This document shows, piece by piece, positions 1 to 8,567 of a stretch of 52,907 bases of DNA (positions within the stretch are counted from its first letter, which is position 1; every line of letters begins with the position of its first letter). The position numbers and the translations under genes are program-made. The DNA comes from Bacteroidia bacterium (GTDB taxonomy: Bacteria > Bacteroidota > Bacteroidia > Chitinophagales > BACL12), in contig JAUIHG010000005.1 in the NCBI GenBank assembly GCA_030432405.1, positions 1-52,907 of the forward strand, given 5' to 3'. The notes under the pieces were generated by a model that was not told the origin of the DNA, made no database searches, and was given only the letters and a program-made list of their open reading frames with translations.

Positions 1-596
1 TCCAACAACCCCGGATCAAAGCTGTTGGCGCTCATTTCCGCCAGCACTTTGCTGATGTAAATGCCGTAAGGTTTTTGATAGAAGAAACTGTTCCGTTCAG
101 GACCGCCCCGGAACAGCTGGCCCAGCCGGCTGGGAAGGGAGAGGGTAGAATGCTCCAGGTGGGTTTGGTACACCGAGCGGTTGATGGCCACAAGGACCCA
201 TTCCTGGGCTTGCCCTGCGTCCCATTCGTACACCACCTCGTCGCTGCCGTAGGGCGCATGGATGGTCATGTCCAATTCCGGGACCTTGTGGCGTTCGGTT
301 TCGTCGCCATACAAGTTCAGGTACACGTCTCCTGAAACCTGGTACTCAAAAAGGATGGGCGTCTTCTTTCGCGTTTGGACCGAGATCTTCATCGGCTCCT
401 GCAGGCACCCTTTGAAAAGAATAAGGTAGACCCCGGCATCAAATCGAAATTCTTTGATGCACCCGGTGCCCAGGTGGTCGGGGATTTGCAGGGTTTTCAG
501 GTGCGGTTGGGCTTCAGGAGACACCTTCCAGGAATGCCGGAGCGCCTCGATGATTCCGTCCTTGTGAATGGACGGAATGTGGATTCGGTGTGGCAT
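1..596 (-). CDS. AraC-family regulator, N-terminal sensor part (cut by window edge)
   Basis: The minus-strand frame is open from an ATG at 596 to the window edge, giving 198 residues with no stop. The visible part looks like the N-terminal sensing region of the Bacteroidota AraC regulators. It has the same layout as the complete regulator at 1105-2124: a beta-rich first half (GTGCIKEFRFDAGVYLILF), then a helical part ending in YQKPYGIYISKVLAEMSAN. The DNA-binding helix-turn-helix pair would lie beyond position 1. It reads in the same direction as the next AraC gene, with a 508-base gap upstream. The AraC assignment is an inference from layout, because the diagnostic C-terminal domain is not in view. 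Confidence 0.65.
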   Translation of the reverse strand, partial: MPHRIHIPSIHKDGIIEALRHSWKVSPEAQPHLKTLQIPDHLGTGCIKEFRFDAGVYLILFKGCLQEPMKISVQTRKKTPILFEYQVSGDVYLNLYGDETERHKVPELDMTIHAPYGSDEVVYEWDAGQAQEWVLVAINRSVYQTHLEHSTLSLPSRLGQLFRGGPERNSFFYQKPYGIYISKVLAEMSANSFDPGLL

Positions 597-1104
597 GGTC
601 GTTTTGTTGGGGGGGGCGTGATATGGGGCGTAGACTCGATCATACAATTGGATGTTTCGAATAGTCAGGACAGATGCAGGAATGGGTTTGCGTTCTGGAC
701 CGCCTTGTCGATTTCCGGACCCGGATGCTGCTGTCGCTATTGGAAATTACGCGCTGGCATGTTGTGTTGTACAGGTTCCGGCGTGTTGTTTTTGGCCTCG
801 AAATTCCGGTGTTGCCCACGCCAATACCACATCCCCCCAAGCGCGCAGCCCACTCCTATGGAGCAGACTACGCTAGGGAGGATGGTTGTATTGCTGAATG
901 GGCAATTGGAGGAGTAGCCAGCAGGTCGCTAGCCCCAGGCAGCCAAGCCTGGTGTAGGGTCGAGTGTTTTCGGCCTGAAGGGTGCAGTAGGGTTGCCGGC
1001 ACATACCCTGCTGTCCTTTGTGGCCATGCCCGTAAAGCTATGCGTGGGAGTGTCGGGGCATTGCTCGGATAGAACAGGACTTTGTCCCATTGTCCACAAA
1101 AGCC
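597..1104. other. 508-base stretch without a convincing gene
   Basis: This lies between two minus-strand regulator genes and should hold the promoter of the cut-off one. Short open frames exist on both strands, but none resembles a protein. A 6-bp hairpin (CCAGGC, loop AGCCAA, GCCTGG) sits at 935-952, without a T-tract on either side. I see nothing else definable. Confidence 0.6.
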
Positions 1105-2124
1105 CTATTTGCGGGTCTGTTTTCGATATTCCGATGGGCTCATCCCAAAATGGGTCTTGAACAGCCGGGAAAAATAGCCGCCATTGGTCAAGCCCAGGCG
1201 AAAAACAATTTCCGCAATGCTCAGGTCTGTGCCGGCCAGCAGTTGAGCGGCCACTTTGATCCGCAACTGCTGCAAATACGCGTGAAAGGTGCCGCCGGTC
1301 AGTTGTTTGAAGCCTTGTTGCAGCTTGTTTTCGTTTACGCCCGCAATTCGGGCCAGGTGTTCGCCGGTAGGCGAAGCGCTCAGGTTGCTTTCCAAAAAGC
1401 GGATGGCTTTCAGGATGGCCTCCGTATCGGATTTGCGCAGGACCACATTGGTGCTGTCGATATCGTCCTTGTATTGGGCAAATTGCTCTTCCAGCAGCAG
1501 GTAGCATTTGCCGATAAAAAACAGGTTGCGCCGTATGCCGGAAGCCGTGCAGGAATAGATGTCGTTGTAGTGGTTGAAAATCCGCATGCTGATGCTTCCT
1601 TCATGGAAGAACAGGCGGTTGGCATCCACGTCTTCCAGCACTTCCACGAGTGGATTGTCCGCTTGATTGATGCTGCAATGGATCTGGTCGATGAAGCGCT
1701 TGCGGTCCACTTCCAGACTGCCCAAAAGGACCCTTTCGTCGGCCTTGAAGCGCAATACATGCCCATTTTTTTTGCTGCTGGCCACGATGGCACTGGTATT
1801 GGCCATCAGCATATGGTCCGTGCTGTCGTTGCTGAAGGCATGTTCCACGGAGCCTTCAAGCACGTAGAGGAATTTGGCCGGATGGATGTCGTTGACCGTG
1901 AAACACAGCTCCACGTCGGTGGAAAAACAGCAGTCGTAGAAGATCATGCCCAGCCCATTGTCGTAGCTGATGCCTTTTATATAGCCTTTGCCAGCGGCAG
2001 GAGGCAACTCGACATGGTAGACTTCACAATCCTGGCTGAACTCCGTGTGCAATGCACGGGCAATGTCTTGAATGACCAGGGCGATGGGCAAAGAGGGGAC
2101 GTCAATGGATCGCATGGCTTGCAT
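1105..2124 (-). CDS. AraC-family transcriptional regulator
   Basis: This is a 339-residue regulator. The last ~100 residues form the AraC/XylS double helix-turn-helix: a first HTH around TGEHLARIAGVNENKLQQGF, then LSIAEIVFRLGLTNGGYFSRLF and the closing FGMSPSEYRK. The first ~230 residues are a sensing region with no recognised ligand. The start at 2124 is an ATG, and a second ATG lies three codons downstream. It is divergent from the VWA pair that begins at 2384, so it may control those genes, but nothing in the sequence proves this. A TTCGCC/GGCGAA palindrome at 1360-1375 falls inside the HTH domain and encodes SPTGE. Confidence 0.92.
   Translation of the reverse strand: MQAMRSIDVPSLPIALVIQDIARALHTEFSQDCEVYHVELPPAAGKGYIKGISYDNGLGMIFYDCCFSTDVELCFTVNDIHPAKFLYVLEGSVEHAFSNDSTDHMLMANTSAIVASSKKNGHVLRFKADERVLLGSLEVDRKRFIDQIHCSINQADNPLVEVLEDVDANRLFFHEGSISMRIFNHYNDIYSCTASGIRRNLFFIGKCYLLLEEQFAQYKDDIDSTNVVLRKSDTEAILKAIRFLESNLSASPTGEHLARIAGVNENKLQQGFKQLTGGTFHAYLQQLRIKVAAQLLAGTDLSIAEIVFRLGLTNGGYFSRLFKTHFGMSPSEYRKQTRK
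1360..1375. repeat. TTCGC palindrome, 6-bp stem, loop GGTA
   Basis: TTCGCCGGTAGGCGAA, inside the AraC regulator; on the coding strand it gives S-P-T-G-E. Confidence 0.8.
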
Positions 2125-2383
2125 GTTGGCAGCCCATAGATACTCAAAAACCGATGTTGCCTACAAGCGCAAAAGCCGGTGTTTTTGTTCCGATGGTACA
2201 GCCGCTGTGCGCAGCCATGCACAGGATGGCCGTCTGGAATGGGTACGTTTTTGCCGGATTGTGCGTTGAATGCGCAGGAGGAAGCTGCAGCTGTTGCAGG
2301 AATGAGGCGCAGGCCCCCGGTGCGCAGCATCTTGTCCTGCTGCCGCGCCGCGCTGCGGCGGGTTAACTTGCCCCGTGGATTGC

Positions 2384-3844
2384 ATGAACCGTGCCGGCCA
2401 CCACTTCGGCTTGACTGTGCCGCACGCTGTTGGCGTGGGCCAAGGGCGTTTTTGCGCGTTCGCGCGAACAGCGCTGCTCGGCATGCTGCTGTTCATCGGG
2501 CAGGCTGCGGTCTTTCTGCACGCTCAAAACGCGGCGGGAAAGTCGCCCCAGACCACGCGGGTGCTCTTCCTGCTGGACGCGTCGGGCAGCATGGCGGATG
2601 AGTGGGAAGGCCAGAACAAGTTCGCCGTGGCCAAGAACCTGCTCGTCCAGGCCATCGATTCTGTGGTGCAAGAAGGGCGGCCTGTGGAATTTGGTTTAAG
2701 GGTATTTGGCCACCAAAGTGCGCGCAACCTCAAGGACTGCGAAGACACCAAGCTGGAGGTGAGCTTTGCCCGCGACAACCGCGCCCGCCTGCGCACGGTG
2801 CTGGACCGCATCACGCCCCAGGGCTGGACCCCGATTGCCTATTCGCTTTTTCTGGCCGCCCACGATTTTCCCAAAGACGGACGGGCCACCAACGTGGTGG
2901 TGCTCATCACCGATGGCCTGGAAAACTGTGACGGCGACCCCTGCGCCGCTTCCGAAGCCTTGCGCAACCAGCGCATTGCGCTCAAGCCCTACGTGATTGG
3001 GCTCGGCCTTTCGGCACAGGAACGTTCCGCCTTTGATTGCGTGGGTACCTATTACGATGCCGCCCAGCCCAAACGTTTCAAGGAAGCCCTCGGAGTGGTC
3101 ATCAGCCAGGCCCTGCGCAACACCACCGTGCAGCTCAATCTGCTGGACCAGTTTGGCCGGGCCAATGAGACGGACGTGGAGGTCACGTTTTACGATGCCT
3201 ACAGCCGTGAGGCGCTGGAGCAATATGTGCATACCACGCTGCGCGGTGGCATTCCGGATACGCTCTACCTGGACCCGGCGGGCCGTTACAATGTGGTGGC
3301 GCATACCACGCCACCGGTGGCCAAACGCAACATCGAATTGACGGCCGGGCAGCACAACATCATTGCCATGGATGTGCCACAAGGAGACCTGAACCTCTTG
3401 CTGGACGGCTACACCGGCTTCAGCGACATCAAGGCCCTGGTGCGCGATCCGGTTTCCGGAAACATCGTCTACGTGCAGTCCTTCAACACGGAGCACCGCT
3501 ACATTGCCGGCCGCTACGATTTGGAATTGCTGACCTTGCCCCGGCAGTGGCGGCGGGATTTTTCGATTTTGCCCGGGCAGGAAAACGACCTGCACGTGCC
3601 CGCACCCGGGCGTTTGGTGGTGCAAACCAATGAGCCGGGGGTGATGGGCGTTTTTGTGGCGCGCCGTGGACGCCTGGAATTGGTGCACGAGTGGCCGGAG
3701 TTTGACGGGCAGGAAGCCATCGACCTCCAACCGGGCCCCTACACCCTGATTTTTCGTCCCTCCCGCAGCCGAAAAGTGGATTTGACCCAACAGCGCGAGT
3801 GCACCGTGTTTTCTACCAAAACCAGCAGCGCCAAATTCGAATGA
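2384..3844 (+). CDS. Secreted VWA-domain protein (first of a pair)
   Basis: This is a 486-residue protein with an N-terminal export signal (hydrophobic stretch around residues 29-46, then HAQ). The VWA domain follows at about residues 57-240. Its metal-ion-dependent adhesion site is complete: DASGS at 65-69, the Thr of GWTPIAYSL, and the Asp of ITDGLENCDGDPC. The rest (~240-486) looks like beta-sandwich repeats with no named domain. The frame is open from a GTG at 2375, and the ATG at 2384 is the better start. The stop overlaps the start of its paralogue, so the two are co-translated. The likely role is metal-dependent protein binding at the cell surface or in the periplasm; the partner is unknown. 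Confidence 0.88.
   Translation: MNRAGHHFGLTVPHAVGVGQGRFCAFARTALLGMLLFIGQAAVFLHAQNAAGKSPQTTRVLFLLDASGSMADEWEGQNKFAVAKNLLVQAIDSVVQEGRPVEFGLRVFGHQSARNLKDCEDTKLEVSFARDNRARLRTVLDRITPQGWTPIAYSLFLAAHDFPKDGRATNVVVLITDGLENCDGDPCAASEALRNQRIALKPYVIGLGLSAQERSAFDCVGTYYDAAQPKRFKEALGVVISQALRNTTVQLNLLDQFGRANETDVEVTFYDAYSREALEQYVHTTLRGGIPDTLYLDPAGRYNVVAHTTPPVAKRNIELTAGQHNIIAMDVPQGDLNLLLDGYTGFSDIKALVRDPVSGNIVYVQSFNTEHRYIAGRYDLELLTLPRQWRRDFSILPGQENDLHVPAPGRLVVQTNEPGVMGVFVARRGRLELVHEWPEFDGQEAIDLQPGPYTLIFRPSRSRKVDLTQQRECTVFSTKTSSAKFE
2459..2468. repeat. TTCGC palindrome, loopless
   Basis: TTCGCGCGAA, extending by one G/C pair to 12 bases, near the 5' end of the first VWA gene (reads F-A-R-T). Confidence 0.6.
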
Positions 3845-5241
3845 AATCCGGGCGCACCATATGGCAGAAGCTTCCCTTGCTGTTCGGTTTGTTTTTGGTT
3901 TTCGCCGGACCGGTGAAAACCCAAACCACCATCGCGCCCTCCCCCGAAAGCCCCACCACGCGCATCCTGTTTTTGGTGGACGCCTCCCGCTCCATGACCG
4001 ACGCCTGGGGCAGCTACAACAAGATGGCGGCCGCCCGTGAAGTCATCGGCAAGATTGCCGACACGCTCAGCCAGGTCCCCAAGCTGGAAATGGCCCTGCG
4101 CCTCTACGGCCACCGCAGCTACCAGGGCGATTTTGACTGCCAGGATTCGCGTTTGGAGGTCGGTTTCCGGCCGGGCAATACCAAGGCCATAAAGGACGTC
4201 ATGGCGGGCATTCGCCCGAAGGGCATTACCCCCATTGCCTATTCCCTGGCCCAGTCGGCCAAGGACTTTCCGCAGGAGGAGGGCGCGCGGAACATCATCA
4301 TCATGATCACCGATGGGGTGGAGAGTTGCGATCGCGATCCCTGCCGGGAAGTGGAGCTGCTGCGGCAGAACAATGTCCTGTTGCGGGCCTTTGTGATAGG
4401 CCTGGCTGTGGAGCCCTCCAAGCGCGACGCGTTTGACTGCATCGGGGAGTTTGTCAATGCCGTGGGCAAACGCGAGTTGAACCTGGCCATGGAAAGGGCG
4501 CTGCAAAAAGTGTTGAGCCGCACCATCCTGCGGGTGGATTTGATGGACGACCACGGCAAGGCCTCGGAAACCGACGTGGCCATGAGCTTCTACGGGCTGC
4601 CGGGCGGGGCGCTGCGCTATGCCTTCATGCACACCCTCAACGACCGCGGCCTGCCGGACACCATGTATGTGGAGCCCATCCTGGATTACGATGTGGTGGT
4701 GCACACCATTCCCCCGGTGGTCCGCAAGGGCGTGGTGGTGCAGTCCAACCAATACAATGTGGTGGAGGTGCCGGCCGGACAGGGTACCCTGCGCCTGGGC
4801 ACCCTCGGCAATACTTTCAGCTACCGCCTGCAGGCCCTGGTTTACCGGGAAGGGGAGCGGGAAACGGTGCATGTGCAGGATTTCAGCAGCGAACGCAAGT
4901 ACCGGACGGGGCGCTACGACCTTGAAATTTTAACTTTGCCGCGGCTGCGCATCAAGGGCCTGGAAATCAAGCAGGACCACGTGACCCGCTTCGAGATCCC
5001 GGCCCCGGGATACGCCACGTTTGTGCACAACCACAAGGTGCTCGGCGCGGTGTTCACGGAGCAGGACGGCGAATTGGAAGAGGTCTACCAACTCAGTACC
5101 TTGCCGCGCAACGAAACCATAGCCTTGCAACCCGGTCAATACCGCCTGGTATACCGGGCTCAGCAAAGCCGCGAAATGCGGGCCACTCAAGTCCGCGATT
5201 TTGAAGTCAAGCCCGGCGGTTCGGTGTCCATAAGGCTCTGA
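3841..5241 (+). CDS. Secreted VWA-domain protein (second of a pair)
   Basis: This is a 466-residue paralogue of the gene before it. The ATG at 3841 shares bases with the upstream stop (ATGA), a translational-coupling arrangement, and gives a clean signal peptide (KLPLLFGLFLVFAGPVKTQ). The VWA domain follows at once: DASRS at 47-51, GITPIAYSL and ITDGVESCDRDPC complete the MIDAS. The C-terminal half aligns with that of the first protein, including the shared phrases GRYDLE(I/L)LTLPR and (I/E)ALQPG.Y.L..R. A coupled pair suggests a heteromeric surface or periplasmic complex. A one-mismatch copy of the window's palindrome (TTCGCCGGACCGGTGAA, 3901-3917) encodes the signal peptide end. Confidence 0.88.
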   Translation: MKSGRTIWQKLPLLFGLFLVFAGPVKTQTTIAPSPESPTTRILFLVDASRSMTDAWGSYNKMAAAREVIGKIADTLSQVPKLEMALRLYGHRSYQGDFDCQDSRLEVGFRPGNTKAIKDVMAGIRPKGITPIAYSLAQSAKDFPQEEGARNIIIMITDGVESCDRDPCREVELLRQNNVLLRAFVIGLAVEPSKRDAFDCIGEFVNAVGKRELNLAMERALQKVLSRTILRVDLMDDHGKASETDVAMSFYGLPGGALRYAFMHTLNDRGLPDTMYVEPILDYDVVVHTIPPVVRKGVVVQSNQYNVVEVPAGQGTLRLGTLGNTFSYRLQALVYREGERETVHVQDFSSERKYRTGRYDLEILTLPRLRIKGLEIKQDHVTRFEIPAPGYATFVHNHKVLGAVFTEQDGELEEVYQLSTLPRNETIALQPGQYRLVYRAQQSREMRATQVRDFEVKPGGSVSIRL

Positions 5242-5292
5242 AGTCCGCCCGCGCAAACTCCCCCTCTAAACCGGCTCCGGCCCGCTCGCTCC

Positions 5293-6255
5293 ATGTGGAA
5301 GGAACTCGACTACAGCACCAAGAAAGACACCCGTTCCGGCTTTGGTGCCGCCATGACCGAGCTCGGCGACAGCCACCCCGAAGTGGTGGCGCTGTGCGCC
5401 GACCTGGTGGGCTCGCTCAAGCTGGCCGATTTCATCAAAGCCCATCCGGACCGCTTTTTCCAGTGCGGCATATGTGAGGCCAACATGATGGGCGTGGCCG
5501 CGGGCTTGGCCACTGCAGGCAAGATTCCTTTTGCCACCACCTTTGCCAATTTTGCCACGGGCCGGGTTTTTGACCAGGTGCGCCAGAGCATCGCCTATTC
5601 CAACAAAAACGTCAAAATTGCCGCCAGCCATGCCGGCTTGACGCTCGGCGAAGACGGGGCCACCCACCAGATCCTCGAGGACCTGGCCATGATGAAGGCA
5701 CTGCCCGGCTTTACGGTCATCAACCCCTGCGACTACCACCAGACCAAAGCGGCCACTATTGCCGCAGCCAGGCATGAGGGGCCGGTGTATTTGCGTTTCG
5801 GCCGCCCCAAGTGGCCCATGTTCACCGATCCCGACCAAAGCTTCGAGATCGGCAAGGCCCTGGTCATGAAGCCCGGAACGGACGTAAGCCTCTTTGCCAC
5901 CGGCCACCTGGTGGCCAAAGCCATCGAAGCCGTCAACGCTCTGGAGGCCGAAGGGGTGAGCGTGGAATTGATCAACATCCACACCATTAAACCTTTGGAC
6001 GAGGCGGCCATCATAGCCTCCGTGCAGAAGACCGGCTGCGCCGTGACCGCGGAAGAGCACCAAATGCTCGGTGGCCTCGGCGGCAGCGTGGCCCAGGTCC
6101 TGGCCCGGCACCATCCCGCCCCCATGGAAATGGTGGCCGTTCAGGACGCCTTCGGCGAAAGCGGCAAGCCCGAGCAGCTGTTGGCCAAATACGGCCTCGA
6201 CACCGGCGACGTGGTCGATGCCGTCCAGCGCGCGATCGCCCGCAAGGGCGCCTGA
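5293..6255 (+). CDS. Transketolase, C-terminal subunit
   Basis: This 320-residue protein covers the pyrimidine-binding and C-terminal domains of transketolase, which moves two-carbon units between sugar phosphates using thiamine diphosphate. The region GICEANMMGVAAGLA contains the conserved catalytic Glu (residue 62). Later TFANFATGRVFDQVRQ, HAGLTLGEDGATHQ and LRFGRP are typical of the family. The N-terminal diphosphate-binding half is absent; the family is often split into two adjacent genes, but the upstream neighbour here is a VWA gene, so the partner must be elsewhere. A 51-base gap separates it from the VWA pair, so it may or may not share their transcript. Confidence 0.93.
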   Translation: MWKELDYSTKKDTRSGFGAAMTELGDSHPEVVALCADLVGSLKLADFIKAHPDRFFQCGICEANMMGVAAGLATAGKIPFATTFANFATGRVFDQVRQSIAYSNKNVKIAASHAGLTLGEDGATHQILEDLAMMKALPGFTVINPCDYHQTKAATIAAARHEGPVYLRFGRPKWPMFTDPDQSFEIGKALVMKPGTDVSLFATGHLVAKAIEAVNALEAEGVSVELINIHTIKPLDEAAIIASVQKTGCAVTAEEHQMLGGLGGSVAQVLARHHPAPMEMVAVQDAFGESGKPEQLLAKYGLDTGDVVDAVQRAIARKGA

Positions 6256-6356
6256 TCCGGCTGGAAGGTGCCGGTGGTTTGGTCCCGCTGGAGCGCTCAG
6301 ACGGCTCGGTCCGGCTGAAGTGGTTTGGCGGCTTGGCCTGGTGCTTGGCGCTGGTC

Positions 6357-6376
6357 TTCGCCGGCCCGCCGGCGAA
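6357..6376. repeat. TTCGC palindrome, 8-bp stem, loop CCCG
   Basis: TTCGCCGGCCCGCCGGCGAA, intergenic between the transketolase half and the ECF sigma factor; identical to the copy at 43321-43340. Confidence 0.85.
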
Positions 6377-6449
6377 CGCTGCACATCTTCCCCTCTTGCA
6401 GCACCCCCAGCGCCCGCCCTTGCCCGATTCCCGCCCAACGTCTGTTTCC

Positions 6450-7082
6450 ATGTCCTCCAACGATGGAGAACGCGGCCTGGTGGAAGCCCTCAAGGACCCA
6501 GCACGCCGTGCGGCGGCCTTTCCGCTGTTGTTGGACCGCTATCAGGACCGCCTGCACGCCCACCTGATCCGCCTGTTGGGCAACCCGCAGGACGCGGCCG
6601 ATTGCGCGCAGGAGACTTTCATCAAGGTCTGGCACAAGCTCGACGGCTTTGAGGGCCGCTCGAAGCTCTACACCTGGATCTACCGGATTGCCACCAACGA
6701 GGCCCTGAGCCTGATGCGGTCGCGCAAGCGCAAACCGACCACCCCGCTGGACGATCCCGAGCGGCCTATCCCTGAACCGGTTGCCGTCCAGGAGCTGGAC
6801 GGCGAAGCCATCGAACAGGCCCTGGACCGCGCCCTGGACAGCCTGCCGGAACGCCAGCGGCAGGTCTTTGTGTTGCGCTACCGGGAGGAGATGCCCTATG
6901 CGGAAATGGCCGAACTGCTGGACCTGAGCACCGGTGCGCTGAAGGCCTCCTACCACCATGCCGTGCGCAAGGTGGAACATGCCTTGAAAGCGCAACTGGG
7001 CCTGACCGGCCGCCTTCCGGATGCACCGTCTGCAGGAGCAGGTGCCAAGCACCAGGACCGTGAAAATCAGCCTGGCGGTTAA
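6450..7082 (+). CDS. ECF-type RNA polymerase sigma factor
   Basis: This 210-residue sigma-70 protein of the ECF class directs RNA polymerase to alternative promoters. Region 2 is seen in DAADCAQETFIKVWHKLDGF and LYTWIYRIATNEALSLMRSRKRK. Region 4 is LPERQRQVFVLRYREEMPYAEMAELLDLSTGALKASYHHAVRKVE. The frame is open upstream to a TTG at 6279, but the ATG at 6450 places region 2 at the normal distance from the start. It is followed after 39 bases by a single-pass membrane protein and then a Spy-like protein, an arrangement typical of envelope-stress sigma modules. Confidence 0.93.
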   Translation: MSSNDGERGLVEALKDPARRAAAFPLLLDRYQDRLHAHLIRLLGNPQDAADCAQETFIKVWHKLDGFEGRSKLYTWIYRIATNEALSLMRSRKRKPTTPLDDPERPIPEPVAVQELDGEAIEQALDRALDSLPERQRQVFVLRYREEMPYAEMAELLDLSTGALKASYHHAVRKVEHALKAQLGLTGRLPDAPSAGAGAKHQDRENQPGG

Positions 7083-7121
7083 ACGATCGGCCCATGCCGG
7101 CATCCCAGAAACAACCACGCC

Positions 7122-7790
7122 ATGAGCGCTTCCAAAGACCATACACCCGATAAGCCGCAGGACTCCGCCAATTCGGAGCACGATGCAGTGTTGCAGGAAT
7201 TGGAAGGCCTGGGCACCGATGCCGCCCTGTTGCGGGAGTGGAAGGCGCGTTTGAAGAACGAACCCGCCAGACACCCGGATCCAGCACAATCCGAACGCTT
7301 GCGCCAGGCCATCTTGAAGCAAACCGTTGAAGACAGCGCCCGGTCCGGTCCGCTGCCGGCATCGCAAAAGCGGTTCGGGCAGCGCAGGCGCCTTTGGACG
7401 CCCTTGGCGGCAGCAGCGGTGCTCGGCGCCGTGCTGATCGGGGCCTGGTTTGCGCTTCGGCCGCAGGCCGGTCCCGAATGCCAGAGCCTGGTCTGCATGC
7501 TGGATGCGCTCACGGCCCAAGAGCTGCTGGACCTCCACGCGCAGACCACCGCCTCCGACCAGCGGCTCGACGATGCCGACTGGGCTTTTGCGGCGGGGGC
7601 CTTCGCCGAAGGCGAATCCGACAATGGCCCCGAAGGCGAACCCGCCAACACGTCCGAAGGCGGTACGGCTACGGATGCCCATGCGCCGATCGACCTGGAC
7701 GCCACGGACCTCGAACAGCTGGAATGGGACGCCATGCCGCTGGACGATGCGGCCCTGGATGCGCTTGAAGAAGCCCTGCTGGGCTCTTGA
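7122..7790 (+). CDS. Single-pass membrane protein, possible anti-sigma factor
   Basis: This is a 222-residue protein with a cytosolic N-terminus (~1-88), one membrane segment (about 92-112, LWTPLAAAAVLGAVLIGAWFAL) and a very acidic, low-complexity exterior part rich in Asp, Glu, Ala and Leu. I recognise no domain. Its place directly after an ECF sigma gene, its topology and the following Spy-like gene suggest it holds the sigma factor at the membrane; this is inferred from context. A TTCGCC palindrome at 7602-7616 encodes FAEGE in the acidic tail. Confidence 0.65.
   Translation: MSASKDHTPDKPQDSANSEHDAVLQELEGLGTDAALLREWKARLKNEPARHPDPAQSERLRQAILKQTVEDSARSGPLPASQKRFGQRRRLWTPLAAAAVLGAVLIGAWFALRPQAGPECQSLVCMLDALTAQELLDLHAQTTASDQRLDDADWAFAAGAFAEGESDNGPEGEPANTSEGGTATDAHAPIDLDATDLEQLEWDAMPLDDAALDALEEALLGS
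7602..7616. repeat. TTCGC palindrome, 6-bp stem, loop GAA
   Basis: TTCGCCGAAGGCGAA, in the acidic tail of the putative anti-sigma protein (F-A-E-G-E). Confidence 0.8.
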
Positions 7791-7843
7791 AAACCCTCTC
7801 TTTGAAAAACGGGTGCCTTTTTCCTCACCCTCAACGCTTGATC

Positions 7844-8425
7844 ATGTTTACGCCCTCCCTTCCTTCCCCCGTGCGCTTCCTGGCAGCCATGCTGCTGATG
7901 GGCGCAGGTTTGTTTGCCCATCCGGTTTTGGCCCAGGGCGGTCCGCCCTTTCCGGGCGAAGGCCCCGACCAAGAACGCCTCAAGGCCATCCGCACGGCCT
8001 TTTTCACCGAACGGCTTTCGCTGACGCCGGAAGAGGCGGCCACGTTCTGGCCGGTCTACAACCAGTACGACGAAGCCCGCGAAGCCCTTCTGGAAGGCCG
8101 CGGCGATCAAAAGCCCGAAACCCTCTCGGACGCCGAGCTCGAAGCGGCCGTATTGGCGGAATTCGAACGCCAGGAAAAGCTCCTGGCCCTCAACCGCCAG
8201 TATCTGGACCGCTTCAAACAGGCCCTGCCAGCACGCAAGGCAGCCATGGTCTTCATGCTCGAGCACCGCTTCCGCGAGGAAGTGGTCAACGCCGTGCGGC
8301 GGCGCCTGAGCACCGGTGGTCCTGGCGGTCGGTCGGGCTCCGGGCTTGGGGGAGGTCCACGCGGCCGCTTCCCGGCACCCGACGGGCAGCAACGTTTTCG
8401 CGCGCCGCGCGAAGGCAAATTTTGA
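7844..8425 (+). CDS. Spy/CpxP-like periplasmic protein
   Basis: This is a 193-residue exported protein. The signal peptide ends near HPVLAQG at residues ~23-29. The mature part is helical and charged, with LTPEEAATFWPVYNQYDEAREAL, the layout of the LTXXQ/Spy-type envelope-stress proteins that Bacteroidota often encode next to ECF sigma factors. The C-terminus is rich in Gly, Arg and Pro and disordered. The open frame begins earlier with a TTG, but the ATG at 7844 gives the signal peptide. Its likely role is as a periplasmic chaperone or stress sensor in the sigma module; there is no direct proof. Confidence 0.7.
   Translation: MFTPSLPSPVRFLAAMLLMGAGLFAHPVLAQGGPPFPGEGPDQERLKAIRTAFFTERLSLTPEEAATFWPVYNQYDEAREALLEGRGDQKPETLSDAELEAAVLAEFERQEKLLALNRQYLDRFKQALPARKAAMVFMLEHRFREEVVNAVRRRLSTGGPGGRSGSGLGGGPRGRFPAPDGQQRFRAPREGKF
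8397..8413. repeat. TTCGC palindrome, 8-bp stem, one-base loop
   Basis: TTCGCGCGCCGCGCGAA, in the last codons of the Spy-like gene (reads F-R-A-P-R-E); CGCG version of the inner stem. Confidence 0.75.
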
Positions 8426-8567
8426 CCTCCGCCGGTCCTGCACCTCAGCCGCATCATCCATCCCGGTTGGGCTTGGTTCAGCAGGACAGCGCCCGGTTCA
8501 GCGGGATGCACGGCCCGGACTAACTTGCGACCGCGCGCTGGCCCCAAAGGCTTGCGCGCGGTTTGGC

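Noticed and set aside
640-840. 66-codon minus-strand frame in the 597-1104 gap
   Set aside because: No protein-like composition or motif; kept as intergenic.
935-952. Hairpin considered as a terminator
   Set aside because: The stem is only 6 bp and no T-run follows on either strand.
6279-6449. In-frame extension of the ECF sigma gene that resembles a signal peptide (LALVFAGPPANA)
   Set aside because: It starts with TTG, contains the TTCGC palindrome, and an ECF sigma factor would not be exported.
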